The translations under genes were made by a program, and so were the position numbers. A DNA stretch of 64,000 nucleotides from Streptococcus oralis (lineage in GTDB: Bacteria; Bacillota; Bacilli; Lactobacillales; Streptococcaceae): NCBI RefSeq assembly GCF_003943415.1, contig NZ_RJPK01000003.1, forward strand, positions 155,173-219,172, in the 5' to 3' direction. This document shows, piece by piece, positions 1 through 8,600 of the stretch. Every line of letters begins with the position of its first letter. Within the stretch, counting starts at the first letter, position 1. Below the pieces are notes generated by a model. The model was not told the DNA's origin. It did no database searches and was given only the letters and a program-made list of their open reading frames with translations.

Positions 1-167
1 GTAATACCCTTGGGATTGCGAATAAAGATTTCAATACCCATTTCATTTTCCAAGTCTCGAACGGCATTAGAGAGACTTGGTTGGGTAATAAAAAGTTGCT
101 TGGCTGCCTCATTCATAGAGCCAGTTTCGACGATTTTGATAATATAGTGTAGTTGTTGAATTCTCAT
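1..167 (-). CDS. LysR-family transcriptional regulator (N-terminal part only)
   Basis: Only the first 55 or so codons are in the window; the gene continues past its left edge. The peptide starts MRIQQLHYIIKIVETGSMNE and then has the winged-helix pattern AAKQLFITQPSLSNAVRDLE, typical of LysR activators. The start is fixed by homology to LysR N termini. There is no ribosome binding site before the ATG, and a TGGTACAAT extended -10 (minus strand) ends only six bases upstream, so the mRNA may be leaderless. Its target cannot be told from this fragment. Confidence 0.9.
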   Translation of the reverse strand, partial: MRIQQLHYIIKIVETGSMNEAAKQLFITQPSLSNAVRDLENEMGIEIFIRNPKGI

Positions 168-182
168 GTTTTTATTGTACCA
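168..182 (-). promoter_or_regulatory. Extended -10 promoter of the LysR gene
   Basis: On the minus strand TGG-TACAAT lies at 174-182, followed by six bases and then the LysR start codon. A normal transcription start would fall on or next to the ATG. No clear -35 was found, as is common for extended -10 promoters. Confidence 0.5.
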
Positions 183-278
183 TACTTGCGGAAGAATGGG
201 CAATGAGGACGAAGAAAATAGGGGGAAAGAGCCGGTCCAGTATTGAAAAAAAGTCTAGAATCTGCTAAAATGGAAGCT

Positions 279-503
279 ATGAAAACATTCTATGATGTGC
301 AGCAATTTCTCAAACAGTTTGGCATTATTGTCTATGTGGGGAAGCGCTTGTATGATATTGAACTGATGAAGCTCGAACTTTCTCGGATCTATGATGCAGG
401 TCTGATGGACAAGCTAGACTATCTAGAGGCGGAAGCTGTTCTTCGTAGAGAGCACAAGATAGAATTAGACTATTTAGAGAAAAATGGAGATAAGAACTTA
501 TGA
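279..503 (+). CDS. yqgQ: YqgQ-family (DUF910) small cytosolic protein
   Basis: A 74-residue protein of the YqgQ/DUF910 family, opening with MKTFYDVQQFLKQFG, the conserved start of the family. The function is not established in general. In-frame upstream starts exist at 243 (TTG) and 270 (ATG); I chose 279 because family alignment begins there, although the ribosome site (a purine run near 209-217) is far away, so the start is uncertain. It overlaps the rhodanese-like gene by four bases (ATGA), so the two are translationally coupled. In B. subtilis yqgQ sits next to glucokinase; that gene is not seen here. Confidence 0.75.
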   Translation: MKTFYDVQQFLKQFGIIVYVGKRLYDIELMKLELSRIYDAGLMDKLDYLEAEAVLRREHKIELDYLEKNGDKNL

Positions 504-880
504 CAATTTGGATTGTTTGGGGAATCGTACTAGCAATGGCGGCCTGGATGGGGTATAACTACCTTCGTATTCGTCGTGCGGCTAAGATTGTAGACAATGC
601 AGAATTTGAAGCCTTGATTCGGAAAGGGCAATTGATTGATGTCCGTGAACCAGCAGATTTCCACAGAAAACATATCCTCGGAGCTCGCAATATTCCTTCA
701 AATCAGTTGAAGTCAAGCCTTGCAGCTCTTCGCAAGGATAAACCTATCCTTCTCTACGAAAACCAACGCGGCCAACGAGTGACTAATGCTGCACTCTATC
801 TGAAAAAACAAGGTTTCTCTGAGATTTATATTCTTTCTTATGGATTGGATTCTTGGAAAGGGAAAGTGAAGACGAGTTAA
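500..880 (+). CDS. Membrane-anchored rhodanese-like protein lacking the catalytic cysteine
   Basis: 126 residues. Residues 3-22 form one hydrophobic segment, probably an N-terminal membrane anchor, followed by a cytosolic rhodanese fold with the LIDVREPADFHRKHI signature and an SYGLDSWKG end typical of single-domain rhodaneses. The active-site loop should read C-x-x-G-x-R, but here it is ENQRGQR with no cysteine anywhere in the protein, so sulfur transfer by the usual persulfide is not possible. It may serve as a binding or scaffold domain. Coupled by ATGA overlap to the YqgQ-like gene. Confidence 0.85.
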   Translation: MTIWIVWGIVLAMAAWMGYNYLRIRRAAKIVDNAEFEALIRKGQLIDVREPADFHRKHILGARNIPSNQLKSSLAALRKDKPILLYENQRGQRVTNAALYLKKQGFSEIYILSYGLDSWKGKVKTS

Positions 881-966
881 CATTCTATTAAAAACTGTCG
901 AATGGTAGGTAAAGCTAGTATCTTAAGGTATCATCATATATATTAATTTTAAGGAGATTTTGTAAT

Positions 967-1227
967 ATGAATTCACAACAAAAGAAAAAATCCTCACTTG
1001 TTTTAGGTATCTTATCTATCGTCCTTGGTTTGCTATCTCCAATAGTAGGTCTGATTTTGGGGATCATAGGATTGGTCTTGGCTTTTTCATACCAAAAAGA
1101 ATCTGGACTAGACTATAAAACAGAAAAAATTCTCAATATCGTAGGACTTGTGGTTTCTGTACTTAACTGGATTGTAACTGTCGCAGTATTTTTTAGAATT
1201 GTAGCTGTCGCAGTATTTTTTAGATAA
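967..1227 (+). CDS. Small DUF4190-like membrane protein with duplicated C-terminal end
   Basis: 86 residues. After a short polar N terminus (NSQQKKKSS), two hydrophobic hairpin-like segments (about residues 10-38 and 55-80) resemble DUF4190 proteins. The start has a good ribosome site (AAGGAG, 951-956). The last nine residues repeat the preceding nine (IVTVAVFFR then IVAVAVFFR), caused by a 27-bp tandem duplication reaching the stop codon. Function unknown. A bidirectional hairpin terminator follows directly. Confidence 0.7.
   Translation: MNSQQKKKSSLVLGILSIVLGLLSPIVGLILGIIGLVLAFSYQKESGLDYKTEKILNIVGLVVSVLNWIVTVAVFFRIVAVAVFFR
1171..1224 (+). repeat. 27-bp tandem duplication inside the 3' end of the membrane protein gene
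   Basis: Two adjacent 27-bp units, 1171-1197 and 1198-1224, differ at one position (A versus G at the seventh base). The length is a multiple of three, so the frame is kept and nine residues are added. Confidence 0.95.
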
Positions 1228-1236
1228 GCAATAAAC

Positions 1237-1267
1237 AAAAAAGCTTTAAATTTAAAGCTTTTTTTCT
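1237..1267. terminator. Bidirectional intrinsic terminator
   Basis: The stem AAAGCTTTAAA/TTTAAAGCTTT is flanked by A-run and T-run on opposite sides, so it can end transcription of the small membrane protein gene (+) and of the pseudouridine synthase gene (-). Confidence 0.85.
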
Positions 1268-1268
1268 T

Positions 1269-1994
1269 TTATCCACTTTTTTCTAAGTATTTTTTAATCA
1301 TCTCTAATTCTTCTTGGTTTAAGAATCGGTATTGCCCTTCTGCAAGTTCTGAATCTAACGTAAAATCACCGAACTGAACTCGTTTGAGAGAGACCACCTT
1401 GACACCGACAGAAAGAAACATCTTTTTGACCTGATGAAACTTGCCTTCAGAGATGGTGATGGTGGCTTGACTAGAGGAAGGACTAGAGGACAGAATCTCA
1501 AGCTGAGCAGGTTTACAAGTGGTCCCATCTAAAAAAACGATTCCTTCCTTAAATTGCTGGATATGGTCTGACGTGAGCAGTCTATTGACCTCTACTTGAT
1601 AGGATTTGTTGACATGGTACTGGGGATGGAGGAGTTGAAAACCAAGAGGTCCATTATCAGTCAAAAGGAGTAGCCCTGTCGTATCACGGTCTAATCTGCC
1701 GACAGCATAGAGCTGCTCAGACTGGATGTCAGGTGGAAGGAGGTCCATGACGGTTGGAAGTTTCTTATCCTTGCTAGCTGTAACGACTCCGTTTGGCTTA
1801 TGAAGCATGAGATAATTGTGCTCATATCCTTGGATTTGCCGCCCTTGAAAGACTAATTTCTGTAATCCTGTATCGACATTTTGAGCGAGGGAGCGAGCTG
1901 GACAATCGTCGACTAGGATTTCTTTTTTTAATAGAGCCTGTTTCATACCCTTGCGACTGATCTTTTCCTGGGCAAATAATCTATCTAAACGCAT
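1269..1994 (-). CDS. rsuA: RsuA-type 16S rRNA pseudouridine synthase
   Basis: 241 residues. An N-terminal S4 RNA-binding domain (MRLDRLFAQEKISRK, residues 1-50) precedes the pseudouridine synthase core with the catalytic aspartate in GRLDRDTTGLLLLT (about residue 103). Length and domain order fit the RsuA/RluB/E/F group; the short C terminus points to RsuA, which isomerises U516 (E. coli numbering) of 16S rRNA. RluB-like large-subunit specificity is the alternative. Monocistronic, convergent with the preceding gene. Confidence 0.85.
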   Translation of the reverse strand: MRLDRLFAQEKISRKGMKQALLKKEILVDDCPARSLAQNVDTGLQKLVFQGRQIQGYEHNYLMLHKPNGVVTASKDKKLPTVMDLLPPDIQSEQLYAVGRLDRDTTGLLLLTDNGPLGFQLLHPQYHVNKSYQVEVNRLLTSDHIQQFKEGIVFLDGTTCKPAQLEILSSSPSSSQATITISEGKFHQVKKMFLSVGVKVVSLKRVQFGDFTLDSELAEGQYRFLNQEELEMIKKYLEKSG

Positions 1995-2103
1995 ACCAGC
2001 CTATCTTATCATAAGTCTCTGACTTTGAAAAGGGATGACTGGATGAGAAAAACAAAGTGAAAACATTTACACTTGCTTGAGTTATGTTATTTGACTGAAA
2101 ATG

Positions 2104-2112
2104 TGGTATAAT
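2104..2112 (+). promoter_or_regulatory. Extended -10 promoter of typA
   Basis: TGGTATAAT (TG-n-TATAAT) 43 bases before the typA start. No good -35 at the expected spacing. The ribosome site AGAGGA sits at 2145-2150. Confidence 0.7.
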
Positions 2113-2154
2113 TGCTCAGTTAGAAAATAAATTTTAAATATTATAGAGGAAATC

Positions 2155-3996
2155 ATGACAAAATTAAGAGAAGATATCCGTAACGTAGCCATTATTGCCC
2201 ACGTTGACCACGGGAAAACAACACTCGTTGATGAATTGTTGAAACAATCTTCAACATTGGACGCTCGTACAGAGTTGGCAGAGCGCGCTATGGACTCAAA
2301 TGATATCGAAAAAGAGCGTGGAATTACCATTCTTGCCAAGAATACCGCTGTAGCTTACAATGGCACACGTATCAACATCATGGACACACCAGGACACGCG
2401 GACTTTGGTGGAGAAGTGGAACGTATCATGAAAATGGTTGATGGTGTTGTCTTGGTCGTAGATGCCTACGAAGGAACCATGCCACAAACTCGTTTCGTAT
2501 TGAAAAAAGCCTTGGAACAAGACCTTGTTCCAATCGTGGTTGTTAATAAAATCGATAAACCATCAGCTCGTCCAGCAGAAGTAGTGGACGAAGTCTTGGA
2601 ACTCTTTATCGAGCTCGGTGCAGATGATGACCAGCTTGATTTCCCTGTTGTTTATGCTTCAGCTATCAACGGAACATCTTCCTTGTCTGATGATCCTGCT
2701 GACCAAGAAGCAACAATGGCGCCAATCTTTGACACCATCATCGAACACATCCCAGCTCCAGTAGACAACTCTGATGAGCCACTTCAATTCCAAGTATCAC
2801 TCTTGGACTACAATGACTTCGTAGGTCGTATCGGTATCGGACGTATCTTCCGTGGTACTGTGAAGGTTGGAGACCAAGTTACCCTTTCTAAATTGGATGG
2901 TACAACCAAAAACTTCCGTGTTACAAAACTCTTCGGTTTCTTTGGTTTGGAACGTCGTGAAATCCAAGAAGCCAAAGCGGGTGATTTGATTGCCGTTTCA
3001 GGTATGGAAGATATCTTTGTCGGTGAAACCATTACTCCGACAGACGCAGTTGAAGCTCTTCCAATCCTACACATCGATGAGCCAACTCTTCAAATGACTT
3101 TCTTAGTCAACAACTCACCATTTGCTGGTAAAGAAGGTAAGTGGGTGACTTCTCGTAAGGTGGAAGAACGCTTGCAAGCAGAATTGCAAACAGACGTTTC
3201 CCTTCGTGTTGACCCAACGGACTCACCAGATAAATGGACTGTTTCAGGTCGTGGAGAATTGCACTTGTCAATCCTGATTGAAACAATGCGTCGTGAGGGT
3301 TATGAACTTCAAGTATCTCGTCCAGAGGTTATTGTAAAAGAGATTGACGGTGTTAAATGTGAGCCATTTGAACGTGTTCAAATCGATACTCCAGAAGAAT
3401 ACCAAGGATCTGTTATCCAAAGCCTTTCTGAGCGTAAGGGTGAAATGTTGGATATGATTTCAACTGGTAATGGTCAAACTCGTTTGGTCTTCCTTGTTCC
3501 AGCGCGTGGTTTGATCGGATACTCAACTGAGTTCTTGTCAATGACTCGTGGTTACGGTATCATGAACCATACCTTCGACCAATACTTACCATTGATTCCA
3601 GGTGAAATCGGTGGTCGTCACCGTGGAGCCCTTGTTTCCATCGATGCTGGTAAGGCTACAACATACTCAATCATGTCTATCGAAGAACGTGGTACGATCT
3701 TTGTCAACCCAGGTACTGAAGTTTATGAAGGAATGATCATCGGTGAAAACTCTCGTGAGAATGACTTGACAGTTAACATCACTAAGGCCAAACAAATGAC
3801 CAACGTTCGTTCAGCTACCAAGGATCAAACTGCTGTTATTAAGACACCTCGTATCTTGACCCTTGAAGAGTCACTTGAGTTCTTGAACGACGATGAGTAC
3901 ATGGAAGTAACGCCTGAGTCTATCCGTTTGCGTAAGCAAATCCTCAACAAGGCAGAGCGTGAGAAAGCCAACAAAAAGAAAAAATCAGCTGAGTAA
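2155..3996 (+). CDS. typA: Translational GTPase TypA/BipA
   Basis: 613 residues, the usual length. G1 motif AHVDHGKTT at residues 15-23, [14 protein letters not shown] (G3) near 77, NKID (G4) near 131, then EF-Tu domain 2, EF-G-like domain III and V regions and the BipA-specific C terminus. A ribosome-associated GTPase involved in 50S assembly and stress or cold growth. It has its own extended -10 promoter and is followed after 19 bases by a small membrane protein gene that is probably cotranscribed. Confidence 0.98.
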   Translation: MTKLREDIRNVAIIAHVDHGKTTLVDELLKQSSTLDARTELAERAMDSNDIEKERGITILAKNTAVAYNGTRINIMDTPGHADFGGEVERIMKMVDGVVLVVDAYEGTMPQTRFVLKKALEQDLVPIVVVNKIDKPSARPAEVVDEVLELFIELGADDDQLDFPVVYASAINGTSSLSDDPADQEATMAPIFDTIIEHIPAPVDNSDEPLQFQVSLLDYNDFVGRIGIGRIFRGTVKVGDQVTLSKLDGTTKNFRVTKLFGFFGLERREIQEAKAGDLIAVSGMEDIFVGETITPTDAVEALPILHIDEPTLQMTFLVNNSPFAGKEGKWVTSRKVEERLQAELQTDVSLRVDPTDSPDKWTVSGRGELHLSILIETMRREGYELQVSRPEVIVKEIDGVKCEPFERVQIDTPEEYQGSVIQSLSERKGEMLDMISTGNGQTRLVFLVPARGLIGYSTEFLSMTRGYGIMNHTFDQYLPLIPGEIGGRHRGALVSIDAGKATTYSIMSIEERGTIFVNPGTEVYEGMIIGENSRENDLTVNITKAKQMTNVRSATKDQTAVIKTPRILTLEESLEFLNDDEYMEVTPESIRLRKQILNKAEREKANKKKKSAE

Positions 3997-4015
3997 CAGC
4001 TAGAAAGAGATAAAG

Positions 4016-4270
4016 ATGGTCTATTTAATCATAGGGATACTCTTATTACTACTCTATGTATTTGCGACACCCCAAAGTATCAAAGGAACAGTCAACATCG
4101 TTATCTTGGTCTTTTTAGTTGTTGCACTCTTGATTTTGCTGATGTTGTCCATCTTGCAAATCTTCCAGTTACCGACAGAATTCTTTGTCACAATCGCCAT
4201 GCTGGCTCTAGCCTACTTTAGCTTGAGAGATATTACGCTCATGCCTGTAAAAAAGGGTAAAAGAAGATAA
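4016..4270 (+). CDS. DUF3165-like small membrane protein
   Basis: 84 residues, almost entirely hydrophobic, with about three predicted membrane segments and a basic tail (PVKKGKRR). It resembles the DUF3165 family of streptococci, which has no assigned function. Located 19 bases after typA with an AGAAAGAGATAAAG ribosome site, so it reads as the second gene of a typA operon, a position seen in pneumococci. Confidence 0.75.
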   Translation: MVYLIIGILLLLLYVFATPQSIKGTVNIVILVFLVVALLILLMLSILQIFQLPTEFFVTIAMLALAYFSLRDITLMPVKKGKRR

Positions 4271-4329
4271 TAGAAGAGTCTGGGTAATGACTCAATTTGA
4301 GGAGAAAATCTAGCAAATTTTTCCCTGAT

Positions 4330-4379
4330 AAAACGCATAATATTAAGGTTTTTGAATGCCTGATATTATGCGTTTTTAT
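4330..4379 (+). terminator. Intrinsic terminator after the typA operon
   Basis: Perfect 14-bp arms (AAAACGCATAATAT / ATATTATGCGTTTT, 4330-4343 and 4363-4376) with a 19-base loop and a T-run. Confidence 0.75.
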
Positions 4380-4592
4380 GATTTTTAAAACTTTTTGAGC
4401 GACCTATTAGAAAGTGGATACTCTTACAATTATTTTGGAAATAATTTAATTTCTGATTTAACGTATATTTTCTCAGAAGGGCTATTATTCCAACTTTTTT
4501 AAGGGTGGTCTCATTTTGGACCGAAAGAAAAAGATTGAAAAAATCGTCCAAAATGAACTTTTCTTCAATCTGGAGGCTCACACCTCTTTTTC
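4380..4592. other. Intergenic stretch with inverted repeats, no gene seen
   Basis: Contains an inverted repeat ATTTTGGAC...GTCCAAAAT (4512-4553) and a hairpin with T-run on the plus strand (GAGG...CCTC, about 4572-4588). A 71-codon minus-strand ORF lies here but has no ribosome site and biased composition, so I do not call it. At 4275-4283 the bases AGAGTCTGGG recall the start of the element at 41196. Confidence 0.4.
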
Positions 4593-5855
4593 TTATTTCT
4601 TTTTCCGATTTAATACGGCATTGAGTACAATGGCCAGTAGGCTTGCTACGACAATTCCATTTGAGAAGAACATTTGGAAGGCTGTTGGCATGCTGACAAA
4701 GAGATTGCTATTGTTTAGACCTGCTCCAGCGGCGATTGATACAGCGGCGATAAGGAAGTTGTGTTCATTGTTAGTAAAGTCAACGCGGGCGAGGATTTGC
4801 ATACCTTGAAGGGAAACAAAGCCAAACATCACCAGCATGGCACCTCCAAGAACAGGGCTCGGAATGATTTGGGCGAGGGCACCAAACTTAGGAAGGAGTC
4901 CAAGGAGGACTAGGAAACCAGCTGCATAGTAGATTGGCAGACGGGTTTTGATACCTGACAATTTAACCAAACCAACGTTTTGTGAAAATCCTGTGTAAGG
5001 GAAGGTGTTAAAGATTCCTCCGAGAAGTACGGCCAGACCTTCTGCTCGGTAACCGTTGCGAAGGCGCGTGCTGTCGATTGGATCTTTTGTGATATCAGAC
5101 AAGGCTAGGTAAACACCAGTGGACTCAACCATAGAAACCGTTGCAATGATACACATCATGACAATAGAGGAGATTTCAAAGGTTGGCATCCCAAAGTAGA
5201 GGGGAGTTGGGACATGGACTAGTGGTGCTGCCGCAACAGGGGAGAAATCAACCAAGCCCATGGTAGCAGCAATGGCGGTTCCGACAACCAGACCAATCAA
5301 AATGGAGATAGACTTGATAAATCCTTTGGTAAAGATGTTGATCAAGAGGATGATCAGAACAGTGATAGCAGCAAGCAAGAGACTTTGACCAGTTGGCTCT
5401 GGAACATTATTTCCCATATTTCCGATAGCGACAGGAATCAAAGTTAGTCCGATGGTCGTAATAACAGATCCTGTTACGATAGATGGGAAGAGATTGGCCA
5501 CTTTTGAGAAGATGCCTGAAATCAGAACTACATAAATCCCTGAAACGATAAGGGCACCAAACATAGCACCGCTACCGTGGCTTTGACCAATCATAATCAA
5601 AGGAGCGACTGACTGGAAGGCAACTCCGAGAACGACTGGTAGTCCAACACCAAAGTGTTTGTTGAGTTGGAGTTGGAGGAAGGTGGCCACTCCACACATG
5701 AAGATATCTGTAGAAATCAGGTAGGTCAATTGCTCAGCTGAATAGCCAAGAGCTGTCGCAATCATGATGGGAACTAGGATAGAACCTGAGTACATGGCTA
5801 GTAAGTGCTGCAAGCCAAGAACGGCTGCTTGCGAGTGTTTTTCTTGTTTTTGCAT
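4593..5855 (-). CDS. pbuX: Xanthine permease (NCS2 family)
   Basis: 420 residues with about 12-14 hydrophobic segments and the nucleobase:cation symporter-2 signatures, e.g. QNVGLVKLSGIKTR in the region after TM8 and GGIFNTFPYTGFS. It imports xanthine for salvage. Its start codon overlaps the xpt stop codon (ATG at 5855), so translation is coupled to the phosphoribosyltransferase that uses its substrate. Controlled by the guanine riboswitch upstream of xpt. Confidence 0.95.
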   Translation of the reverse strand: MQKQEKHSQAAVLGLQHLLAMYSGSILVPIMIATALGYSAEQLTYLISTDIFMCGVATFLQLQLNKHFGVGLPVVLGVAFQSVAPLIMIGQSHGSGAMFGALIVSGIYVVLISGIFSKVANLFPSIVTGSVITTIGLTLIPVAIGNMGNNVPEPTGQSLLLAAITVLIILLINIFTKGFIKSISILIGLVVGTAIAATMGLVDFSPVAAAPLVHVPTPLYFGMPTFEISSIVMMCIIATVSMVESTGVYLALSDITKDPIDSTRLRNGYRAEGLAVLLGGIFNTFPYTGFSQNVGLVKLSGIKTRLPIYYAAGFLVLLGLLPKFGALAQIIPSPVLGGAMLVMFGFVSLQGMQILARVDFTNNEHNFLIAAVSIAAGAGLNNSNLFVSMPTAFQMFFSNGIVVASLLAIVLNAVLNRKKK

Positions 5856-6436
5856 TAGAGATCTGCCTCCTTAAATACGACCTGACTATTTTCAAAACGA
5901 TCCAAGCGAGCCAGTGATAGGACAGGGTAGCCTGCTTTTTCAAGCAAATCACGACCATCTTGGAAGGATTTTTCAATCACGATACCAATCGCTTCGACTT
6001 TTGCTCCAGATTGTTCGATGATTTGAATTAAGCCTTTGGCAGCTTGTCCATTGGCAAGGAAATCATCGATAATCAAGACCTTGTCCTCTGGTGAGAGGAA
6101 TTTTCCAGCGATAGAAACGGTGCTGGTCACCTGCTTGGTAAAGGAGTAGACTTCAGCAGTTAGGATGCCTTCGTTCATGGTGATGTTTTTAGCTTTCTTG
6201 GCGAAAATCATGGGAACGTTTAAGGCTTCAGCTGTAAAAACGGCTGGGGCAATGCCCGATGCTTCAATGGTCACGACCTTGGTAATGCCAGCAGAAGCGA
6301 ATTTGTCCGCAAATACCTTACCAATTTCCCGCATCAAGCTAAAGTCAACTTGGTGGGTTAAAAAGGAATCCACCTTGAGGATGTTGTCCCCCAAGATATG
6401 CCCATCCTGAAGGATGCGCTCTTCTAATAATTTCAT
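5855..6436 (-). CDS. xpt: Xanthine phosphoribosyltransferase
   Basis: 193 residues, the normal Xpt length. The PRPP-binding loop appears as [13 protein letters not shown] (about residues 122-134), typical of Xpt/PurR-like type I phosphoribosyltransferases. Converts xanthine and PRPP to XMP in the cytosol. First gene of xpt-pbuX; ribosome site AGGAGG (6442-6447) in front of the ATG. Confidence 0.96.
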   Translation of the reverse strand: MKLLEERILQDGHILGDNILKVDSFLTHQVDFSLMREIGKVFADKFASAGITKVVTIEASGIAPAVFTAEALNVPMIFAKKAKNITMNEGILTAEVYSFTKQVTSTVSIAGKFLSPEDKVLIIDDFLANGQAAKGLIQIIEQSGAKVEAIGIVIEKSFQDGRDLLEKAGYPVLSLARLDRFENSQVVFKEADL

Positions 6437-6497
6437 AAGACCTCCTAAAGTCTAAAAGATGCTTCATTTGCTTGTTTAGAGTTTCTAGCAAGAAATA

Positions 6498-6640
6498 GAA
6501 AAAGGACCTACTTAATCCCCTAAGTAAGTCCCCAAAATAGGCATGGCCAACACCATACCTTCAGCTGACATACTCATTGTTAGGTGTTCCGGCACCTTGT
6601 AGAAACGTCGTGCCAATTCACGACATAAACAAGTAAAATG
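6498..6640 (-). promoter_or_regulatory. Guanine riboswitch with terminator controlling xpt-pbuX
   Basis: The aptamer (6571-6635, minus strand) has the purine-riboswitch three-way junction: P1 arms TACTTGTT / AACAATGAGTA, the GTTTCTAC core, P2 and P3 hairpins with the complementary loop bases, and the specificity base C in AACAATG, which predicts guanine rather than adenine. Downstream, 6500-6531, the perfect-looking terminator GGACTTACTTA...TAAGTAGGTCC with T-run ends transcription when guanine is bound. The geometry is that of B. subtilis xpt. Confidence 0.93.
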
Positions 6641-6741
6641 ATATTCAATTTTAAATAGGCTACTGCCAATGTTTTTATTTTACACTAATTAGCTTTATAA
6701 ATCAAATATTTTGTTAGTAAATAGATCATGAAAGCGAACGA

Positions 6742-6785
6742 ATAAAAGGCTGCAATGCTAGAAAGTATTGTAGCCTTTTATTCTT
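6742..6785 (-). terminator. Intrinsic terminator after the VOC gene
   Basis: Long hairpin AATAAAAGGCT...AGCCTTTTATT with one internal mismatch, adjoining the VOC stop codon. A and T runs on both sides make it potentially bidirectional. Confidence 0.8.
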
Positions 6786-7172
6786 CTATTCGCTAAATCT
6801 TAAAAAATAACCATCAGGATCCAAAATCGCAAATTCATGAGGGTAAATAAAGCTATCTCCTACTCGAAATTCTCTTTTTGTCAGGGGACGATGGATAGGA
6901 TAGTCAGCTTCCAGCAGTTTTTGGTGGAGCTGAGGAACATCTTCAATGCCAAAGGAAATATTGACACCGCGCCCGAAAGGATAGGTTAGTTGGGCTAATT
7001 CTTCTGTGCTGCCTTCTTCTAGCATAAGTTGGCAGTCTTCAAGCGAGAGGAAGAGAAATTTCTCCTCTGGACGCTCGTATTCGACAGAGAATCCTAGCAG
7101 GTCGCAGTAGAAGTGGCGTGATTTTTCGATGTCAGATACTACAAATTCAGGAATGACAGCTTGATAGTCCAT
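6786..7172 (-). CDS. VOC-superfamily protein (glyoxalase/bleomycin-resistance-like)
   Basis: 128 residues with two beta-alpha-beta-beta-beta modules: EFVVSDIEKSRHFYCDLLGF at residues 9-28 and the C-terminal FAILDPDGYFLRFSE. This composition resembles bleomycin-binding-like VOC proteins more than glyoxalase I. Metal ligands are not fully conserved by eye, so the substrate is unknown. Eleven bases separate it from exoA, so it is probably the second gene of an exoA operon. Confidence 0.8.
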   Translation of the reverse strand: MDYQAVIPEFVVSDIEKSRHFYCDLLGFSVEYERPEEKFLFLSLEDCQLMLEEGSTEELAQLTYPFGRGVNISFGIEDVPQLHQKLLEADYPIHRPLTKREFRVGDSFIYPHEFAILDPDGYFLRFSE

Positions 7173-7183
7173 TCGTTTTCTCC

Positions 7184-8011
7184 TTAGAGTTCAATCTCCA
7201 TGACAATGGGTGTGTGGTCTTGGCGCGCACCGGAGTCAATCATATCAGACTTAGTTACCTTGTCAGCCACTCGGTTGCTGGTCAGCCAGTAGTCGATTCT
7301 CCAGCCTGTATTGTTGATTTTAGAAGTCTTGCTTCGCTGCGCCCACCAAGTGTAACGTTCTGGGACATCGCCGTGAAGATGACGGAAGGTGTCGGTAAAT
7401 CCAGTTGCCAAGAGGTTAGTAAAACCAGCACGTTCCTCGTCTGTAAATCCTGGTGAACGGCGGTTGCTGGCAGGATTTGCAAGGTCGATTTCCTTGTGGG
7501 CTACGTTGTAGTCACCGGTTGCAAGGACTGGTTTTTCTTTGTCTAGTTGCGCCAAATACTCAGCGTATTTGACATCCCAGACTTGACGTTCTTCCAAGCG
7601 TTTGAGGCCATCGCCAGCGTTTGGAGTGTAAACTTGCGTTACGAAAAATTCATCAAATTCCAAGGTGATGATGCGGCCTTCCAAGTCCATGGTAGAAGGG
7701 GCACCGATTTCTGGGAAGCTGATTGTTGGTGTGAGTTCTTTCTTATAGAGGAACATAGTTCCAGCGTAGCCTTTGCGGGCAGGTTCTTGAGAGGAACGCC
7801 AAGTGTTTTCATAGCCTGGAAAGAGTTCTTCAAGTACTTCTAGGTGTTTCTTAGTAGGGCCCTTTGCAGAAAGCTTGGTTTCTTGGATAGCGATAATATC
7901 AGCATTTTCGGCTACCAAGGTTTGTAGGACCTCCTGTGACAGTTTGGCGCGAGCAGAGTCGCTCGTTAGGGCTGCGTTGAGGGAATCAATGTTCCATGAG
8001 ATTAGTTTCAT
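7184..8011 (-). CDS. exoA: Exodeoxyribonuclease III / AP endonuclease ExoA
   Basis: 275 residues, as in pneumococcal ExoA. Start MKLISWNIDSLNAAL with metal-site residues N7 and E44 (IIAIQETKLS), the GDYNVAHKEID loop and the C-terminal RQDHTPI catalytic histidine motif. Base-excision repair of abasic sites and 3'-5' exonuclease. An upstream in-frame start at 8074 exists, but the family begins at MKLISWNI and AAGGTAAC lies before it. Divergent from the DUF3290 gene. Confidence 0.96.
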   Translation of the reverse strand: MKLISWNIDSLNAALTSDSARAKLSQEVLQTLVAENADIIAIQETKLSAKGPTKKHLEVLEELFPGYENTWRSSQEPARKGYAGTMFLYKKELTPTISFPEIGAPSTMDLEGRIITLEFDEFFVTQVYTPNAGDGLKRLEERQVWDVKYAEYLAQLDKEKPVLATGDYNVAHKEIDLANPASNRRSPGFTDEERAGFTNLLATGFTDTFRHLHGDVPERYTWWAQRSKTSKINNTGWRIDYWLTSNRVADKVTKSDMIDSGARQDHTPIVMEIEL

Positions 8012-8044
8012 AAAGTTACCTTTTTCATTCAGATTACAGACTAT

Positions 8045-8111
8045 ATTATACCAAAAAATGGCGCATTTCCCCAACGTATGGTTTGAAAAATCAGCCTCTT
8101 TCGTTTATAAT
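8045..8111. promoter_or_regulatory. Divergent promoters of exoA and of the DUF3290-DUF421 operon
   Basis: Minus strand: TGGTATAAT extended -10 at 8045-8053 for exoA. Plus strand: TTGAAA at 8083-8088 and TATAAT at 8106-8111, exactly 17 bases apart, for the DUF3290 gene. Confidence 0.75.
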
Positions 8112-8144
8112 TAAGAATGATTTTATGAAAGGGAGTGAAAATAC

Positions 8145-8600
8145 ATGAAATTCTATTCTTATGACTATGTCCTCAGCCAAATCGGTCAGCAAAATGGTAT
8201 CATGGTTGGCTTTGGGATTGTCCTATTAGCTGTTACAGGTTTTTTTGCTTTTAAGGCATACCATGATAAAAAGGGGACCAAATTTCGTGAGTTGGTCATG
8301 ATTTCAGCTTTGACCTTATTAGCTCTGCTTTTGGTCAGTATCACGACTTATCAAAACAATCAAGTTTCTAATAATAAATTTCAAGCTTCACTTCATTTCA
8401 TCGAGCTTGTTTCCAAAGAATTGGGAGTAGACAAGTCAGAAGTCTATGTCAATACTTCTGCCGACACTGATGGCGCACTTATCAAGGTCGGAGATCGCTA
8501 TTACCGTGCCTTGAACGGAAGTGAGCCAGACAAGTACCTGCTAGAGAAAGTCGAATTGTATAAAACAGATGCAATTGAACTGGTGGAGGTGAACAAATGA
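8145..8600 (+). CDS. DUF3290-family membrane protein
   Basis: 151 residues with two N-terminal membrane helices (about 20-36 and 50-66) and an extracytoplasmic or cytosolic alpha/beta tail. Matches DUF3290, usually encoded beside a DUF421 protein as here. Function not established. Overlaps the next gene by four bases (ATGA) and has a GGGAGTG ribosome site. Confidence 0.8.
   Translation: MKFYSYDYVLSQIGQQNGIMVGFGIVLLAVTGFFAFKAYHDKKGTKFRELVMISALTLLALLLVSITTYQNNQVSNNKFQASLHFIELVSKELGVDKSEVYVNTSADTDGALIKVGDRYYRALNGSEPDKYLLEKVELYKTDAIELVEVNK

Noticed and set aside
4366-4581. 71-codon minus-strand ORF after pbuX
   Set aside because: No ribosome site, lies across an intrinsic terminator and inverted repeats, biased Lys/Asn/Phe composition, no family.
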